Origin: Streptococcus pseudopneumoniae
Lineage (GTDB): Bacteria; Bacillota; Bacilli; Lactobacillales; Streptococcaceae
DNA: 64,000 bases
Assembly (NCBI RefSeq): GCF_001074975.1
Contig: NZ_JUUO01000088.1
Location: 31,491 to 95,490, forward strand
Direction of reading: 5' to 3'
This document shows positions 34,028 through 47,270 of this stretch, piece by piece. The stretch's first letter is position 1. Each line of letters opens with the position of its first letter. The notes under the pieces are model-generated. The model ran no database searches. It was not told where the DNA came from and worked only from the letters and a program-made list of their open reading frames with translations. The position numbers and the translations under genes are program-made.

Positions 34028-34079
34028 AAAATCGCATATTTGATATTTTTTCTTATAGAAATTTCACATTTGCGATTTT
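34028..34079. promoter_or_regulatory. Inverted repeat between divergent vp1 and SHP genes
   Basis: AAAATCGCA (34028-34036) and TGCGATTTT (34071-34079) form a perfect 9-bp inverted repeat with a 34-bp spacer. Candidate -10 boxes lie outside each arm: TATAAT 34103-34108 for SHP, and TATAGT on the minus strand at 33999-34004 for vp1. It is a candidate binding region for the Rgg protein on both promoters. Confidence 0.55.
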
Positions 34080-34136
34080 AGTAGATTTGATTATTTCACT
34101 GATATAATAAAGTTATTACTAACAAGGAGGAATATA

Positions 34137-34220
34137 ATGATGAAAAAAAGAAAAATCCAACTGATACTCCTGCTTATTTCGGAGTGGGTTATCGTCTTCC
34201 CGTTTCTAATTAATCGATAA
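34137..34220 (+). CDS. SHP pheromone precursor (SHP144-like), EWVIVFPFLINR pherotype
   Basis: A 27-codon ORF with two start ATGs (34137 and 34140) after AAGGAGG. The product is basic at the N-terminus (MMKKRKIQ), hydrophobic in the middle, and ends EWVIVFPFLINR. This is the pattern of short hydrophobic peptides exported, cut and re-imported by the oligopeptide permease to bind Rgg. The pneumococcal SHP144 that I recall ends EWVIVIPFLTNL, so this would be a variant with Phe, Ile and Arg changes. It is convergent with rgg and overlaps its 3' end by 11 nt. Confidence 0.85.
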   Translation: MMKKRKIQLILLLISEWVIVFPFLINR

Positions 34221-35073
34221 GTTCTTTGTATTGCTGCAAACGCAATTCGAAGAGGGCTATCAATTGTGGATTTTCTAATACTTGCAGAGATTGGATAAAG
34301 TGTTCAATCTCTTTTTGATTGCTTCCTTTGGTTTGAAGAAAAATACTCATTTTCTTTAAAAATTGCCACGATACTTTCTCAAAAACATCATACGGTCGTA
34401 ACATGCTCTCCAGCTCAGCTTCAAAGATTGGGATGTAGGAGAAAAGTTTTCGCTCCATGAGCTCTGATAAGATATTTAAGAGTCCTTGCTTCATATACAA
34501 TCGATTATGTACTAACTCTTTAAATTCTTTGGATTTTTCAATTAAAGCAGTTGATAAAAATATCAAATCTTGATTACTCAAGAAAGGCATTGTATTGCAA
34601 AAAAGATAGAGTTCAAACCAGGTCCAAGACTCAATAGCATAGAGATAGATAGTCAAAAACTCGCTATCTTCTTTTACCAATGGATAGTTCTTATTTAAGG
34701 AATGGAGTGCATTTTTAATTACAATAGCATTCAAACGACGATAGGTCTGCGCCATCTGTTCTTGCTCGACTTCCTCCAACAGTTGCTCTAAGCCAGCGAT
34801 ATCTTGATGGGCAAAACGCTCCACAACTTTTCGACCAATTCGCATATGTGGGGATTCTTGATAGTTGTTGAGCTTGTGCCCAAACTCATCAAAATTCATA
34901 TTGATTCCTTGGATGGCTAAGATCAGCTTGTCCGCAGATAGCATAGACTGCCCTAGTTCAAACTTGGACAACTGAGAAGCTGTTAGTCCAGCACAAGCCA
35001 CATCTGACTGCTTGAGCTTTCTAGCCAAGCGCAATTCCTTGTAAAATTCTCCTAATTCCATTCTCTCAATCAT
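34210..35073 (-). CDS. Rgg/MutR-family quorum-sensing regulator (Rgg144-like)
   Basis: A 287-residue Rgg protein when started at 35073 (AGGAGGTGG 7 nt upstream), the usual length. An N-terminal XRE helix-turn-helix (residues 8-65, ARKLKQSDVACAGLTASQLS) is followed by a C-terminal helical repeat domain that binds the imported SHP. It probably activates the SHP and vp1 promoters in a positive loop. Its last codons (LID-stop) lie antisense to the SHP codons INR-stop. Confidence 0.88.
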   Translation of the reverse strand: MIERMELGEFYKELRLARKLKQSDVACAGLTASQLSKFELGQSMLSADKLILAIQGINMNFDEFGHKLNNYQESPHMRIGRKVVERFAHQDIAGLEQLLEEVEQEQMAQTYRRLNAIVIKNALHSLNKNYPLVKEDSEFLTIYLYAIESWTWFELYLFCNTMPFLSNQDLIFLSTALIEKSKEFKELVHNRLYMKQGLLNILSELMERKLFSYIPIFEAELESMLRPYDVFEKVSWQFLKKMSIFLQTKGSNQKEIEHFIQSLQVLENPQLIALFELRLQQYKELID

Positions 35074-35176
35074 CTGACCACCTCCTAGCTTTTGCATATT
35101 ATATCATTGTTTTTATAGTTTTGTCAAAATATTCTGACATTTTATTGAGCAAAAAAGCCAGCATCAAGCTGACTCT

Positions 35177-36187
35177 TTATTCTATAGTATCAAAAGCGAG
35201 ACTTGGCTTTGCATTGAGGTCCAAGCTTGCAAAGTTTTCTTTGTTCCACTCGCTGACGCTGGCATAGGCAATCATACCTGCATTGTCTCCGCAGAGACGC
35301 AGAGGTGGAATGATGACCTTGACATCTGTGATTTCGGCTGCCAGGCGTTCTCTGAGACCTTTGTTAGCTGCTACGCCACCTGCGACAACTAGGGTTTTAA
35401 CAGGATATTTCTCCAAAGCCTTCTTGGTTTTTGCCATGAGAATATCCATGACTGCTGCTTGGAAGGAAGCACACAAGTCCTCTGTAGATAGGCTTTCTCC
35501 CTTTTGCTCGGCATTGTGGTGAAGATTGATAAAGGCAGACTTCAAACCTGAGAATGAAAACTCCAGATTATCTTCCTTAATCATAGCACGAGGGAAATCA
35601 TAAATATCCTGCCCCTGATGAGCTAGCTCATCAATCTCACGACCGGCTGGATAGGTCAAGCCCATGACACGGCCGACCTTATCATAAGCCTCACCAACCG
35701 CATCATCACGCGTTTCCCCAACAATCTTGTAATCACCAGCCTCAGAAACATAAACCAACTCTGTGTGTCCACCACTGACCAAGAGGGCTAGCAAAGGAAA
35801 CTCCAAAGGTTCCACACTCTGAGCGGCCATGAGGTGACCAGCCATGTGGTTAACAGGAATCAGCGGAAGTCCGTGAGCCCAAGCAAAGGCCTTGGCAGCT
35901 GACAGACCAACTAGCAAGGCTCCGACTAAGCCAGGCCCATAGGTAACCGCAACTGCTGTCACGTCCTCTTCGGTAATTCCTGCTTCTGCTAGCGCCTCCT
36001 CGATACAGGCTGTAATGACCTCGACATGGTGACGACTGGCTACTTCTGGCACTACGCCTCCAAAACGTTTGTGACTTTCAATTTGACTCGCAATAACATT
36101 GGACAAGAGCTCATCGTTATTTTTCAAGACGGCAACACTGGTCTCATCGCAGGATGTCTCAAATGCTAAAATATATCTATCCTTCAT
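35177..36187 (-). CDS. tsaD: tRNA t6A modification protein TsaD
   Basis: A 336-residue Kae1/TsaD protein of standard length. The metal-binding [10 protein letters not shown] motif is near residue 111, with the ATPase-fold elements [17 protein letters not shown] and [10 protein letters not shown]. It transfers threonylcarbamoyl to A37 of ANN-reading tRNAs together with TsaB and TsaE. It overlaps rimI by 11 nt in the tsaB-rimI-tsaD operon. Confidence 0.95.
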   Translation of the reverse strand: MKDRYILAFETSCDETSVAVLKNNDELLSNVIASQIESHKRFGGVVPEVASRHHVEVITACIEEALAEAGITEEDVTAVAVTYGPGLVGALLVGLSAAKAFAWAHGLPLIPVNHMAGHLMAAQSVEPLEFPLLALLVSGGHTELVYVSEAGDYKIVGETRDDAVGEAYDKVGRVMGLTYPAGREIDELAHQGQDIYDFPRAMIKEDNLEFSFSGLKSAFINLHHNAEQKGESLSTEDLCASFQAAVMDILMAKTKKALEKYPVKTLVVAGGVAANKGLRERLAAEITDVKVIIPPLRLCGDNAGMIAYASVSEWNKENFASLDLNAKPSLAFDTIE

Positions 36188-36614
36188 CTATTTCTCTCTT
36201 CATGATAATGGCGTCCTCGACTGGGTCATGATAGTAAGCCTTTCGCTCAGCGATGACTGCCATCTTTTCTTTCTTGTAAAATGCTTGCGCTCGTTGATTT
36301 GACTTTCTGACTTCGAGGAAAATCTCCTTGTCTGTCGGCAGTGTCGCAAACAAGGCGGATGCAATTCCCTGACCCTGATAGGTTTGTTTTACAGCGATTT
36401 GCAGGACTTCTGCTTCAAAAAGATTCTCCTGCACAGCTAGAAATCCAATCACTTCTGCCCCATCATAAGCCAGAGCATACCAAGTCTGGTCTTGAGCCAG
36501 GTCTGCTTGGATTTGCTCCAGTGTCCAAGGACTGACTGAGTAAACAGCCACCATGACAGCGTAGATGGCTTGAGCCAGTTCAGGCTGTTGTTGGATTCGT
36601 TTGATTTCTATCAT
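36177..36614 (-). CDS. rimI: Ribosomal protein acetyltransferase-like GNAT, RimI
   Basis: A 145-residue GNAT acetyltransferase. The acetyl-CoA-binding motif is [18 protein letters not shown] (Q-x-x-G-x-A, about residues 75-92), followed by [19 protein letters not shown]. RimI acetylates the N-terminus of ribosomal protein S18 in E. coli; in Firmicutes it is typically found between tsaB and tsaD as here. It overlaps tsaB by 4 nt. Confidence 0.88.
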   Translation of the reverse strand: MIEIKRIQQQPELAQAIYAVMVAVYSVSPWTLEQIQADLAQDQTWYALAYDGAEVIGFLAVQENLFEAEVLQIAVKQTYQGQGIASALFATLPTDKEIFLEVRKSNQRAQAFYKKEKMAVIAERKAYYHDPVEDAIIMKREIDEG

Positions 36615-37294
36615 AGACGTTTAATATAAGACTCACCAGACTCGGTGTGGTTCTTGAGCCAGTTTTCCTCAGCCTCAACTCGTTTGAGGTAGTTGGGTAC
36701 AAAATCATGCAAGGAGTCTGCTTCCTTGTCCCAGGCCAAAAGAGCTAGATTGGCTGCATTAGGCAATGTTTCTTTATAATTAGTCCTTGGCAAGTGTTCT
36801 TGAATCTGCTCAACAAAAGGGCCAACTTCTCCGACAAAGGTAACCTGACTAGCACCCTTGATTAGCTCGATGACTCGCTCAAAGGGCAGGTGGGCTTCTG
36901 GCATGACAGGTTTGGCATTTTCATAAAATCCTGCGTAAACATTGTTGCGACGCGCATCCATCAAAGGGACGAACAAGCCTTCTTGTTGGTATGGCACCAG
37001 AGCCAAGAGGCTAGACATACCAACCAACTCGATGTTCAGAGTGTGAGCTAAGGTTTTGGCAGTTGCTACCGCAATTCGCAAACCTGTGTAGCTACCTGGT
37101 CCTTCCGCCACCACGATTCGGTCCAAATCCTTGGGCGTCCAGTCCACACTCGCCATCAAAAAATCGATGGCAGGCATGAGGGTAATACTGTGATTTTTCT
37201 TGATATTAATCGTCGTCTCGGCAAGAACCTGCTTGTCCTCTAAAATAGCGAGAGAAAGAGCCTTGCTGGACGTATCAAAAGCTAATACTTTCAT
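36611..37294 (-). CDS. tsaB: tRNA t6A modification protein TsaB
   Basis: A 227-residue TsaB. The N-terminal actin/HSP70-like ATPase fold begins KVLAFDTSSKALSLAIL, with the signature GPGSYTGLRIAVATAK near residue 65. It pairs with TsaD as an inactive paralogue that is essential for t6A synthesis. It is the first gene of the operon with rimI and tsaD. Confidence 0.94.
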   Translation of the reverse strand: MKVLAFDTSSKALSLAILEDKQVLAETTINIKKNHSITLMPAIDFLMASVDWTPKDLDRIVVAEGPGSYTGLRIAVATAKTLAHTLNIELVGMSSLLALVPYQQEGLFVPLMDARRNNVYAGFYENAKPVMPEAHLPFERVIELIKGASQVTFVGEVGPFVEQIQEHLPRTNYKETLPNAANLALLAWDKEADSLHDFVPNYLKRVEAEENWLKNHTESGESYIKRL

Positions 37295-37371
37295 AACACA
37301 TTCCTATCTTTTTGTCTGCTTACTATTATACTACAAAAGCTGGCACATGGGAATTTTCTTTATCCCAAAAC

Positions 37372-37398
37372 AAAAATGCCCTAGCATGAGCAGGGCAT
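37372..37398 (-). terminator. Terminator after the 71-residue membrane protein gene
   Basis: ATGCCCT (37376-37382) pairs with AGGGCAT (37392-37398); on the minus strand a T run follows at 37372-37376. Confidence 0.7.
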
Positions 37399-37614
37399 CT
37401 AAGCATTTAATCCAAAGTAAAATACAAACCAAACGACATAGGTCACGAGGAGGAGAAAAAGCGAGTAGAGAGTCACAAAGATAATTTTCCACAAGAACTT
37501 GGTTTGTCGTCGTTCCAGTTTGGCAAATAGAAGATTCCCAGCATAAACGCAAGCAACAAAAACGATAAAAGCCACCAAGCGAACTCCAATAGCAAAAGAA
37601 AATAAGTTATACAT
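37399..37614 (-). CDS. Small two-helix membrane protein
   Basis: A 71-residue protein with two hydrophobic helices (about residues 5-27 and 43-66) separated by a short basic loop (KLERRQTKF). AGGAGGTTGCC precedes the ATG. It has its own terminator and lies in the gap before rpoY, transcribed the other way. I do not recognise the family. Confidence 0.6.
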   Translation of the reverse strand: MYNLFSFAIGVRLVAFIVFVACVYAGNLLFAKLERRQTKFLWKIIFVTLYSLFLLLVTYVVWFVFYFGLNA

Positions 37615-37776
37615 AAGGCAACCTCCTTGACTTAAAAACTATAGGGAATTATGACAAACGATAAATTCCACTTCCATTATCAAGATAACATATTTTCTTT
37701 ATTTTTGCAAACGCTTCCCAACGAGTAACTCTATGACTTTCTCGTTCCCGTCTTTTACTAATTTTTCATTTTGTGG

Positions 37777-37782
37777 TATAAT
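37777..37782 (+). promoter_or_regulatory. Extended -10 promoter of rpoY-rnjA
   Basis: TGG-TATAAT (37774-37782) is an extended -10 box about 110 bp before rpoY. The intervening leader shows no clear riboswitch. Confidence 0.55.
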
Positions 37783-37892
37783 TGAAATAATTGTAACGAA
37801 TCAAGGTCAATCTAGACAAAAAATGGAATGAAATCAAGCAAATATCTGCTAAAAGTTTGGAATAAGCTGACCTGTAAATAGAAAGGAACTAT

Positions 37893-38126
37893 ATGATTTA
37901 CAAAGTTTTTTATCAAGAAACAAAAGAACGTAGCCCACGTCGCGAAACAACACGCGCACTTTACCTAGACATCGATGCCAGCTCAGAACTTGAGGGTCGC
38001 ATCGCTGCTCGTCAACTTGTCGAAGAAAATCGCCCAGAGTACAATATCGAGTATATCGAACTCTTGTCTGACAAATTGCTAGATTACGAAAAAGAAACTG
38101 GCGCCTTCGAAATCACGGAGTTCTAA
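37893..38126 (+). CDS. rpoY: RNA polymerase epsilon subunit
   Basis: A 77-residue DUF1447 protein, the epsilon subunit of Firmicute RNA polymerase ([20 protein letters not shown] start, then a beta-alpha fold). It binds the polymerase near the secondary channel region and resembles a phage inhibitor fold. It is immediately followed (1 bp) by the RNase J1 gene, the conserved arrangement. Confidence 0.93.
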   Translation: MIYKVFYQETKERSPRRETTRALYLDIDASSELEGRIAARQLVEENRPEYNIEYIELLSDKLLDYEKETGAFEITEF

Positions 38127-38127
38127 T

Positions 38128-39807
38128 ATGGCCTATACTCTTAAACCTGAAGAAGTCGGCGTTTTTGCCATCGGTGGTCTGGGAGAAATCGGGAAAAATA
38201 CATACGGGATTGAATACCAAGATGAGATTATCATCGTCGATGCTGGGATTAAATTCCCAGAAGATGACTTGCTGGGTATCGACTATGTCATTCCTGACTA
38301 CTCTTACATCGTGGACAATATCGACCGCGTCAAGGCTGTCTTAATCACACACGGACACGAGGATCACATCGGTGGGATTCCATTCCTTCTCAAGCAAGCA
38401 AATGTCCCTATCTACGCTGGACCGCTTGCCTTGGCTTTGATCCGTGGGAAACTCGAAGAACACGGCCTCTTGCGCAACGCCAAACTTTACGAAATCAACC
38501 ATAACACTGAGTTGACCTTTAAAAATCTCAAGGCAACTTTCTTTAGAACGACTCACTCGATTCCAGAGCCTTTGGGGATTGTCATTCATACTCCTCAAGG
38601 GAAAATCGTTTGTACGGGTGACTTCAAGTTCGACTTCACTCCAGTTGGAGAGCCTGCAGACTTGCACCGTATGGCTGCTCTTGGTGAAGAAGGCGTGCTT
38701 TGTCTCCTCTCTGACTCAACAAATGCAGAAGTGCCAACCTTTACCAACTCTGAAAAAGTCGTTGGCCAGTCCATCATGAAGATTATCCAAGGCATTGAGG
38801 GACGTATCATCTTTGCATCCTTTGCCTCAAATATCTTCCGTCTCCAACAAGCAACAGAAGCTGCTGTTAAGACTGGACGTAAGATTGCGGTCTTTGGTCG
38901 TTCGATGGAAAAGGCCATTGTCAACGGAATCGATCTTGGCTACATAAAAGCTCCTAAGGGAACCTTTATCGAGCCAAATGAAATCAAAGACTACCCTGCA
39001 GGCGAAGTTCTGATTCTCTGTACAGGTAGTCAGGGTGAGCCTATGGCTGCCCTCTCTCGTATCGCCAACGGAACCCACCGTCAGGTACAACTCCAACCAG
39101 GCGATACGGTTATCTTCTCCTCAAGTCCAATCCCTGGAAACACTACTAGCGTCAACAAGCTGATTAACATCATTTCTGAAGCTGGTGTCGAAGTTATCCA
39201 CGGTAAAGTGAACAATATCCATACATCTGGACACGGTGGTCAGCAAGAGCAAAAACTCATGCTCCGCTTGATTAAGCCAAAATACTTCATGCCTGTCCAC
39301 GGTGAATACCGCATGCAAAAAGTCCATGCTGGACTTGCGGTGGATACTGGTGTTGAGAAGGACAATATCTTTATCATGAGCAATGGTGATGTGCTTGCCC
39401 TTACTGCTGACTCTGCTCGTATCGCAGGTCATTTCAACGCCCAAGATATCTATGTCGATGGAAATCGTATCGGTGAAATCGGTGCTGCTGTCCTCAAAGA
39501 TCGTCGTGATTTATCTGAAGACGGTGTCGTTCTGGCAGTCGCAACTGTTGACTTCAAATCGCAGATGATTCTGTCTGGTCCAGACATCCTCAGCCGAGGC
39601 TTTGTCTACATGAGAGAGTCTGGAGACTTGATTCGCCAAAGCCAGCGCATCCTCTTCAATGCTATTCGTATCGCACTGAAAAACAAGGACGCTAGCGTAC
39701 AGTCTGTCAATGGTGCCATTGTCAACGCTATTCGCCCCTTCCTTTATGAAAATACCGAACGTGAACCGATCATCATTCCGATGATCCTCACACCAGACGA
39801 AGAATAA
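38128..39807 (+). CDS. rnjA: Ribonuclease J1
   Basis: A 559-residue metallo-beta-lactamase/beta-CASP RNase. The zinc motif [12 protein letters not shown] is near residues 71-82. Further signature segments are [24 protein letters not shown] and [14 protein letters not shown]. RNase J1 has 5'-3' exonuclease and endonuclease activity in mRNA decay and rRNA maturation. It is cotranscribed with rpoY and followed by a strong terminator. Confidence 0.96.
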   Translation: MAYTLKPEEVGVFAIGGLGEIGKNTYGIEYQDEIIIVDAGIKFPEDDLLGIDYVIPDYSYIVDNIDRVKAVLITHGHEDHIGGIPFLLKQANVPIYAGPLALALIRGKLEEHGLLRNAKLYEINHNTELTFKNLKATFFRTTHSIPEPLGIVIHTPQGKIVCTGDFKFDFTPVGEPADLHRMAALGEEGVLCLLSDSTNAEVPTFTNSEKVVGQSIMKIIQGIEGRIIFASFASNIFRLQQATEAAVKTGRKIAVFGRSMEKAIVNGIDLGYIKAPKGTFIEPNEIKDYPAGEVLILCTGSQGEPMAALSRIANGTHRQVQLQPGDTVIFSSSPIPGNTTSVNKLINIISEAGVEVIHGKVNNIHTSGHGGQQEQKLMLRLIKPKYFMPVHGEYRMQKVHAGLAVDTGVEKDNIFIMSNGDVLALTADSARIAGHFNAQDIYVDGNRIGEIGAAVLKDRRDLSEDGVVLAVATVDFKSQMILSGPDILSRGFVYMRESGDLIRQSQRILFNAIRIALKNKDASVQSVNGAIVNAIRPFLYENTEREPIIIPMILTPDEE

Positions 39808-39813
39808 AGCAAC

Positions 39814-39842
39814 AAAACAGCCCCGTCTTCGGAGCTGTTTTT
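39814..39842 (+). terminator. Terminator of rpoY-rnjA
   Basis: AAAACAGC (39814-39821) pairs with GCTGTTTT (39834-39841), with an inner CCG/CGG helix and a T run. Confidence 0.85.
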
Positions 39843-39864
39843 CTCTATGCTTTCTTTTGAGATT

Positions 39865-40033
39865 GAAACTCAATAAAAATCAAAATCAGACTAGAAGGCT
39901 AGGCGAAAGCATAACTCTAGTTAGCTCCCATAGTTCGGGGAACTATGGGAGGCTGTAGATGAATTCAAAGCCAAGCTTTGAACTCATTCGTAAGACGCCG
40001 ACGAAGTATTATTTTGATTTTTGAAGAGTTTTA
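39865..40033. repeat. BOX/RUP-like repeat overlapping the mnmG 3' end
   Basis: About 169 bp with near-perfect terminal inverted repeats (AAACTCAATAAAAATCAAAA against TTTTGATTTTTGAAGAGTTT, about 18 of 21 matched). It has two internal hairpins: an 11-bp stem 39925-39935/39941-39951, and an 8-bp stem 39964-39971/39975-39982. The ends resemble pneumococcal BOX/RUP ends, but the interior differs from the three typical BOX copies. The right end supplies the last codons and stop of mnmG. Confidence 0.65.
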
Positions 40034-41922
40034 GAAATACTACGATTTTTACCTTCAAGATACACCATCAAAATCGAAATATCTGCTGGGTTTACTCCCG
40101 AAATACGGCTGGCTTGGCCGATGGTTTCTGGATTGATCAGTTTGAACTTCTGACGGGCTTCGGTTGCGATAGAATCAATGTCATCCCAGTCGATATTGGC
40201 TGGAATGCGTTTTTCTTCCATACGCTTCATCTTGGCAACCTGATCCATGGCTTTTGAAATATAGCCTTCGTACTTGATTTCTGTTTCAATCAATTCGATA
40301 ATCTTGTCATCTAACTCTTCAGCAGCAGGTCCGATAAAGGCCACCACATCTTGATAAGAGACTTCTGGGCGACGGAGAAATTCCTTGGCTGATACTGCAT
40401 CGGTCAATGGTTTGAATCCCATCGCTTCAACCTTAGCGTTGGTTTCCTTGACTGGCTTGAGTTTGATACTATCTAGGCGCTTCATCTCATTATCAAATTG
40501 ATTTTTCTTAATTTCAAATCGAGCCCAGCGTTCATCGTCAACAAGGCCAATCTCACGTCCCATCTCGGTCAAACGCATATCAGCATTATCATGGCGGAGG
40601 ATGAGACGGTATTCAGCACGACTGGTCAAGAGACGGTAGGGTTCAATGGTTCCCTTAGTCACCAAGTCGTCAATCATGACCCCGATATAACCGTCACTGC
40701 GCTTCAAAATCAACTCAGGCTTGCCTTGGATTTTCAAAGCGGCGTTGATACCAGCGATAATCCCTTGGCCTGCCGCTTCTTCGTAACCAGATGTACCATT
40801 TGTCTGACCAGCAGTGAAAAGTCCTGAAATCTTCTTGGTCTCCAGAGTCGCACGTAACTGATGAGGCAAGACCATGTCGTACTCAATGGCATAACCAGTT
40901 CGCATCATCTCAGCATTTTCCAACCCTTTGATAGAATGAACCAGCTCACGCTGGACATCCTCAGGAAGACTGGTTGAAAGTCCTTGAACATAGACTTCTT
41001 CTGTATTGCGACCTTCTGGCTCAAGGAAAAGTTGGTGACGTTCCTTGTCCGCAAAGCGCACAATCTTATCCTCAATAGACGGACAGTAACGAGGCCCCAC
41101 CCCCTTGACCACACCTGTAAACATAGGCGCACGGTGGAGGTTGTTTTGGATAATCTCATGACTGGTACCATTGGTGTAGGTCAACCAGCATGGCACCTGA
41201 TCCTTGACATAATCCTCATCACGTGAGGTGTATGAGAAGTGGTTTGGTGCTTCATCTCCTGGCTGAATCTCGGTCACATCGTAGTTGATTGAAGAAGCCT
41301 TGACACGTGGAGGCGTTCCTGTCTTGAAACGACCAATTTCGAGGCCCAGTTCCTTGAGATTGTCAGCAAGGTTAATAGAAGCTAGGCTGTGGTTAGGACC
41401 TGATGAGTACTTGAGGTCTCCGATGATAATTTCCCCACGGAGAGCTGTTCCTGTCGTCACGATAACAGCCTTTGCAGCATACTCTTGATGGGTTGCTGTA
41501 CGCACACCGACAACCTTACCATCCTCTACCAAAATCTCATCAATCATGGTCTGACGAAGGGTAAGATTCTCTTGATTTTCAACCGTCTTACGCATCTCCT
41601 TAGAGTAAAGCTCCTTGTCAGCCTGCGCACGAAGGGCACGAACGGCAGGACCCTTCCCTGTGTTGAGCATCTTCATCTGTATGTAAGTCTTGTCAATGGT
41701 CTTGGCCATCTCACCACCGAGGGCATCAACTTCACGAACGACAATTCCCTTGGCAGAACCACCAATAGAAGGATTACAAGGCATGAAAGCCAGCATTTCA
41801 ATGTTGATAGTCGCAAGCAGGACCTTACAGCCCATACGGCTAGCAGCTAAGGAAGCCTCTACCCCAGCGTGTCCCGCACCAATTACAATAATATCGTATT
41901 CTTCAGTAAAATTATAAGTCAT
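40009..41922 (-). CDS. mnmG: tRNA uridine 5-carboxymethylaminomethyl synthase MnmG (GidA)
   Basis: A 637-residue FAD protein. The dinucleotide motif [13 protein letters not shown] is at residue 14. [11 protein letters not shown] is near residue 48, GTPPRV near residue 202, and the family motif [19 protein letters not shown] near residue 375. With MnmE it modifies U34 of several tRNAs. The final residues (KTLQKSK) are encoded inside a repeat element. It precedes a Nudix gene upstream by 9 bp. Confidence 0.95.
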   Translation of the reverse strand: MTYNFTEEYDIIVIGAGHAGVEASLAASRMGCKVLLATINIEMLAFMPCNPSIGGSAKGIVVREVDALGGEMAKTIDKTYIQMKMLNTGKGPAVRALRAQADKELYSKEMRKTVENQENLTLRQTMIDEILVEDGKVVGVRTATHQEYAAKAVIVTTGTALRGEIIIGDLKYSSGPNHSLASINLADNLKELGLEIGRFKTGTPPRVKASSINYDVTEIQPGDEAPNHFSYTSRDEDYVKDQVPCWLTYTNGTSHEIIQNNLHRAPMFTGVVKGVGPRYCPSIEDKIVRFADKERHQLFLEPEGRNTEEVYVQGLSTSLPEDVQRELVHSIKGLENAEMMRTGYAIEYDMVLPHQLRATLETKKISGLFTAGQTNGTSGYEEAAGQGIIAGINAALKIQGKPELILKRSDGYIGVMIDDLVTKGTIEPYRLLTSRAEYRLILRHDNADMRLTEMGREIGLVDDERWARFEIKKNQFDNEMKRLDSIKLKPVKETNAKVEAMGFKPLTDAVSAKEFLRRPEVSYQDVVAFIGPAAEELDDKIIELIETEIKYEGYISKAMDQVAKMKRMEEKRIPANIDWDDIDSIATEARQKFKLINPETIGQASRISGVNPADISILMVYLEGKNRSISKTLQKSK

Positions 41923-41931
41923 ATTTCTCTC

Positions 41932-42387
41932 CTATTCCTCAAGATGAATGTGTCGCAGTTGGCCGTCCCAATCTGGCAGGGCTGTTTTCAAAAAGGCTGG
42001 AACTAGATTGATACCCTTAAGCTGATCCAAATCAATCCACTCACAAGGCTGCCTTTTCTCATCTTCCTGCATGGTCAATGGGGCATCCTCAAGCAAGTCC
42101 ACCAGATAATGAAACTCGATGTTGTGCCAATAGACACCATCTTCTTCAAAACGATTTTCAACAACAAAAGCTAGTTGCCCAGCTTGAGCTTCGACACCCA
42201 GTTCTTCCCTCACTTCACGGACTACCGCTTCTTCCGTGCTTTCATTGACTTGAATCGCACCGCCGATAGTGTAATGCTTGCCCTTATCTTTGGTAACTAA
42301 GAGCTTGCCATTTTGGATAATCAAGGCTGTCGCCCGAACGCCAAAAACTGTATTTTCCACTTTTGTCCGAAAGTCTTGTTGAGTCAT
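41932..42387 (-). CDS. Nudix hydrolase
   Basis: A 151-residue Nudix protein; ATG 42387 is chosen because AAAGGA precedes it. The Nudix box reads GGAIQVNESTEEAVVREV then REELGV (residues about 44-66), with all catalytic glutamates present. The substrate cannot be told from sequence; mutT-like nucleotide sanitation is the default guess. It is 9 bp upstream of mnmG and probably cotranscribed with it. Confidence 0.85.
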   Translation of the reverse strand: MTQQDFRTKVENTVFGVRATALIIQNGKLLVTKDKGKHYTIGGAIQVNESTEEAVVREVREELGVEAQAGQLAFVVENRFEEDGVYWHNIEFHYLVDLLEDAPLTMQEDEKRQPCEWIDLDQLKGINLVPAFLKTALPDWDGQLRHIHLEE

Positions 42388-42527
42388 TCTTGTCCTTTCC
42401 CTTAAACGACACAAAAACAGTCAAAACTCCAAAGAAGTGCAGGACAAAAAAGCCTGCAACATCCATGAGCTTTGACCATCATTTCTATTGCTTTTATTAT
42501 TGTAGCAAATTGAGAAAATTTGTCAAT

Positions 42528-45189
<2,662 letters not shown>

Positions 45190-45217
45190 ATCACATCCAC
45201 CTCTCTATCCAATCGTC

Positions 45218-46414
45218 CTATTTGGCGCTTTTTTGAACCTCAGAATGAACCTTGGTTGGAAGTCCCCACAACTTAATAAAGCCAATAGCCGCATCTTGAT
45301 CAAAGGTATCTGCACTGGTATACGTCGCCAAATTTTCATCGTAAAGAGAATTTGGTGATTTCCGAGCCACGACTTGAGCGCTCCCCTTATAGAGTTTGAC
45401 TTTTGCAGTCCCATTGACAACTTTTTGAGTTTCTTTAATATAAGCAATCAAGGCTTGTGTAGCCGGACTAAACCACAAAGCATTATAAATGAGATTTGAT
45501 AATTCATTTTCTATGATTGGTTTAAAATGAGCCACTTCTCTCACAAGCGTCAGATCCTCAATTTCCTTATGAGCTGTCAGCAGGGTCACTGCCCCTGGGC
45601 ATTCATAGATTTCTCTTGATTTAATCCCAACCAAACGATTTTCCACGTGGTCAATCCGTCCAACTCCATGTTTTCCAGCTATTTCATTGAGCTTTTGAAT
45701 CAAATCCGCCAATTTCAACACTTCTCCATTGAGGGAAACTGGAATACCTTCACTAAACTCAATATCAATGTATTCTGGCATATCTGGAGCTTGCTCTGGA
45801 GAAGTTGTGATGCCAAAGGCTTCTTCTGGAGCCTGATTCCATGGATTTTCCAAAATACCACACTCATTGGCACGTCCCCAAAGATTTTGGTCGACAGAGT
45901 AGGGATTGTCAAGGTCAGCAGGAACAGGCACCCCATTTTCCTTGGCATAATGAATTTCTTCCTCCCGAGACCATTTCCATTCACGAACTGGTGCAATCAC
46001 TTTTAAATTGGGATCCAAGGCTGCAATCGATACTTCAAAACGTACTTGGTCATTCCCCTTACCTGTACAACCATGAGCAATTGTAGTCGCTCCTGTCTGA
46101 TGCGCTATTTCAACCAATTTTTTAGAAATCAGAGGGCGGCTCAAGGCAGATACTAAGGGATACTTTTGTTCATAGTAGGCATGTGACTGAAGAGCCACTA
46201 GCACATAATCTGTAGCAAATTCGTCCTTAACATCAATGACATAAGATTCGACTGCCCCAACCTTAAGAGCCTTATCATGGATGAAATCTAAGTCTTTCCC
46301 TTCACCCACATCCATACAAACTGCAACAACTTCATAGTCTTTCTTTAGCCAGGTAATAGCAACTGATGTGTCTAAACCGCCAGAATAGGCCAAAATTACT
46401 TTTTCTTTACTCAT
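45218..46414 (-). CDS. argG: Argininosuccinate synthase
   Basis: A 398-residue enzyme; ATG 46414 is chosen for family length and the AGGAAAAGAAC upstream. The ATP-pyrophosphatase motif [15 protein letters not shown] is at residues 9-23, with the second signature [13 protein letters not shown]. It condenses citrulline and aspartate. It lies 16 bp after the lipoprotein gene, forming a three-gene lipoprotein-argG-argH unit. Confidence 0.95.
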   Translation of the reverse strand: MSKEKVILAYSGGLDTSVAITWLKKDYEVVAVCMDVGEGKDLDFIHDKALKVGAVESYVIDVKDEFATDYVLVALQSHAYYEQKYPLVSALSRPLISKKLVEIAHQTGATTIAHGCTGKGNDQVRFEVSIAALDPNLKVIAPVREWKWSREEEIHYAKENGVPVPADLDNPYSVDQNLWGRANECGILENPWNQAPEEAFGITTSPEQAPDMPEYIDIEFSEGIPVSLNGEVLKLADLIQKLNEIAGKHGVGRIDHVENRLVGIKSREIYECPGAVTLLTAHKEIEDLTLVREVAHFKPIIENELSNLIYNALWFSPATQALIAYIKETQKVVNGTAKVKLYKGSAQVVARKSPNSLYDENLATYTSADTFDQDAAIGFIKLWGLPTKVHSEVQKSAK

Positions 46415-46430
46415 GTTCTTTTCCTTCTTT

Positions 46431-47237
46431 CTATTTTTCAATGGACGCTTTAAAGGCATCCTCAATGAGTTTGTCTAATTCCCCAGACTCCTTCAACTTT
46501 TGAATGGTTTTATCGACTGCTTCTTTCAATTCCTTGCTATCTTTTTTCATGGCTACCGCGTAAGAATCATCTTGCTCTTTTTCAAAATTGAGGTCTGCGA
46601 TTGCTAAATCAGGATTATTTTCCACAAATCCCTTGGCAACAGGTTCTTCAAAGATAACGGCATCCACTTGTCCTGATTTTAAATCTGTAATTAAATTCCC
46701 ATTTTTAGGCAGAGATACGAGGGAAGAATTTTGTAGCAAATCTTTCGCCATCGTCTCTTGAATCGAACCTTTCTGCGCTCCGATCTTTTTCTGCGCCAAG
46801 TCGTTGACAGACTGATAAGTGGCTAAATCAGATTTTTTGACAATGAGCTTATTTTTTGAAGTATAGTAGGGAGTTGAAAAATCGAACACCTTGCTCCGTT
46901 CATCTGTCTTAGAAACACCTGATATGGCAAGGTCGGCTTTTCCTGATTGAACACTAGCCAGTACATTGTCAAAACTCATGGGTGATAGTTCCAATTCGAC
47001 ACCTAGTTCTGTTGCAATAGCCTTGGCTAATTCGATATCTGAACCCACAATCTGATTTTTCCCATCAACCACTTTTTGGTATTCAAATGGAGCAAAATCT
47101 GGATTGAGGGCTACAACCAATTTTCCTTTGGACTTGATGGCTTCAATTCCAGCCGATTGATTGTTACTACAAGCAAATAGTAGGGGGAGCATCACTAAAC
47201 CAAACATCGTCATCAACACCTTCTTCATCTTATTCAT
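46431..47237 (-). CDS. Amino-acid ABC transporter substrate-binding lipoprotein
   Basis: A 268-residue family-3 solute-binding lipoprotein; ATG 47237 follows AAAGGAGG. Lipobox LFAC is near residue 21. The fold signature is [15 protein letters not shown], then [19 protein letters not shown]. Linkage to argGH and a palindromic box over the promoter suggest uptake of arginine, citrulline or a related amino acid. Transporter permease and ATPase genes are not adjacent in this window. Confidence 0.85.
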   Translation of the reverse strand: MNKMKKVLMTMFGLVMLPLLFACSNNQSAGIEAIKSKGKLVVALNPDFAPFEYQKVVDGKNQIVGSDIELAKAIATELGVELELSPMSFDNVLASVQSGKADLAISGVSKTDERSKVFDFSTPYYTSKNKLIVKKSDLATYQSVNDLAQKKIGAQKGSIQETMAKDLLQNSSLVSLPKNGNLITDLKSGQVDAVIFEEPVAKGFVENNPDLAIADLNFEKEQDDSYAVAMKKDSKELKEAVDKTIQKLKESGELDKLIEDAFKASIEK

Positions 47238-47270
47238 AATAAAGCCTCCTTTATGTTTATTCCTTTTGGT

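Noticed and set aside
37783..37892. Riboswitch or T-box in the rpoY leader
   Set aside because: The leader of about 110 nt lacks conserved riboswitch motifs or a terminator/antiterminator pair.
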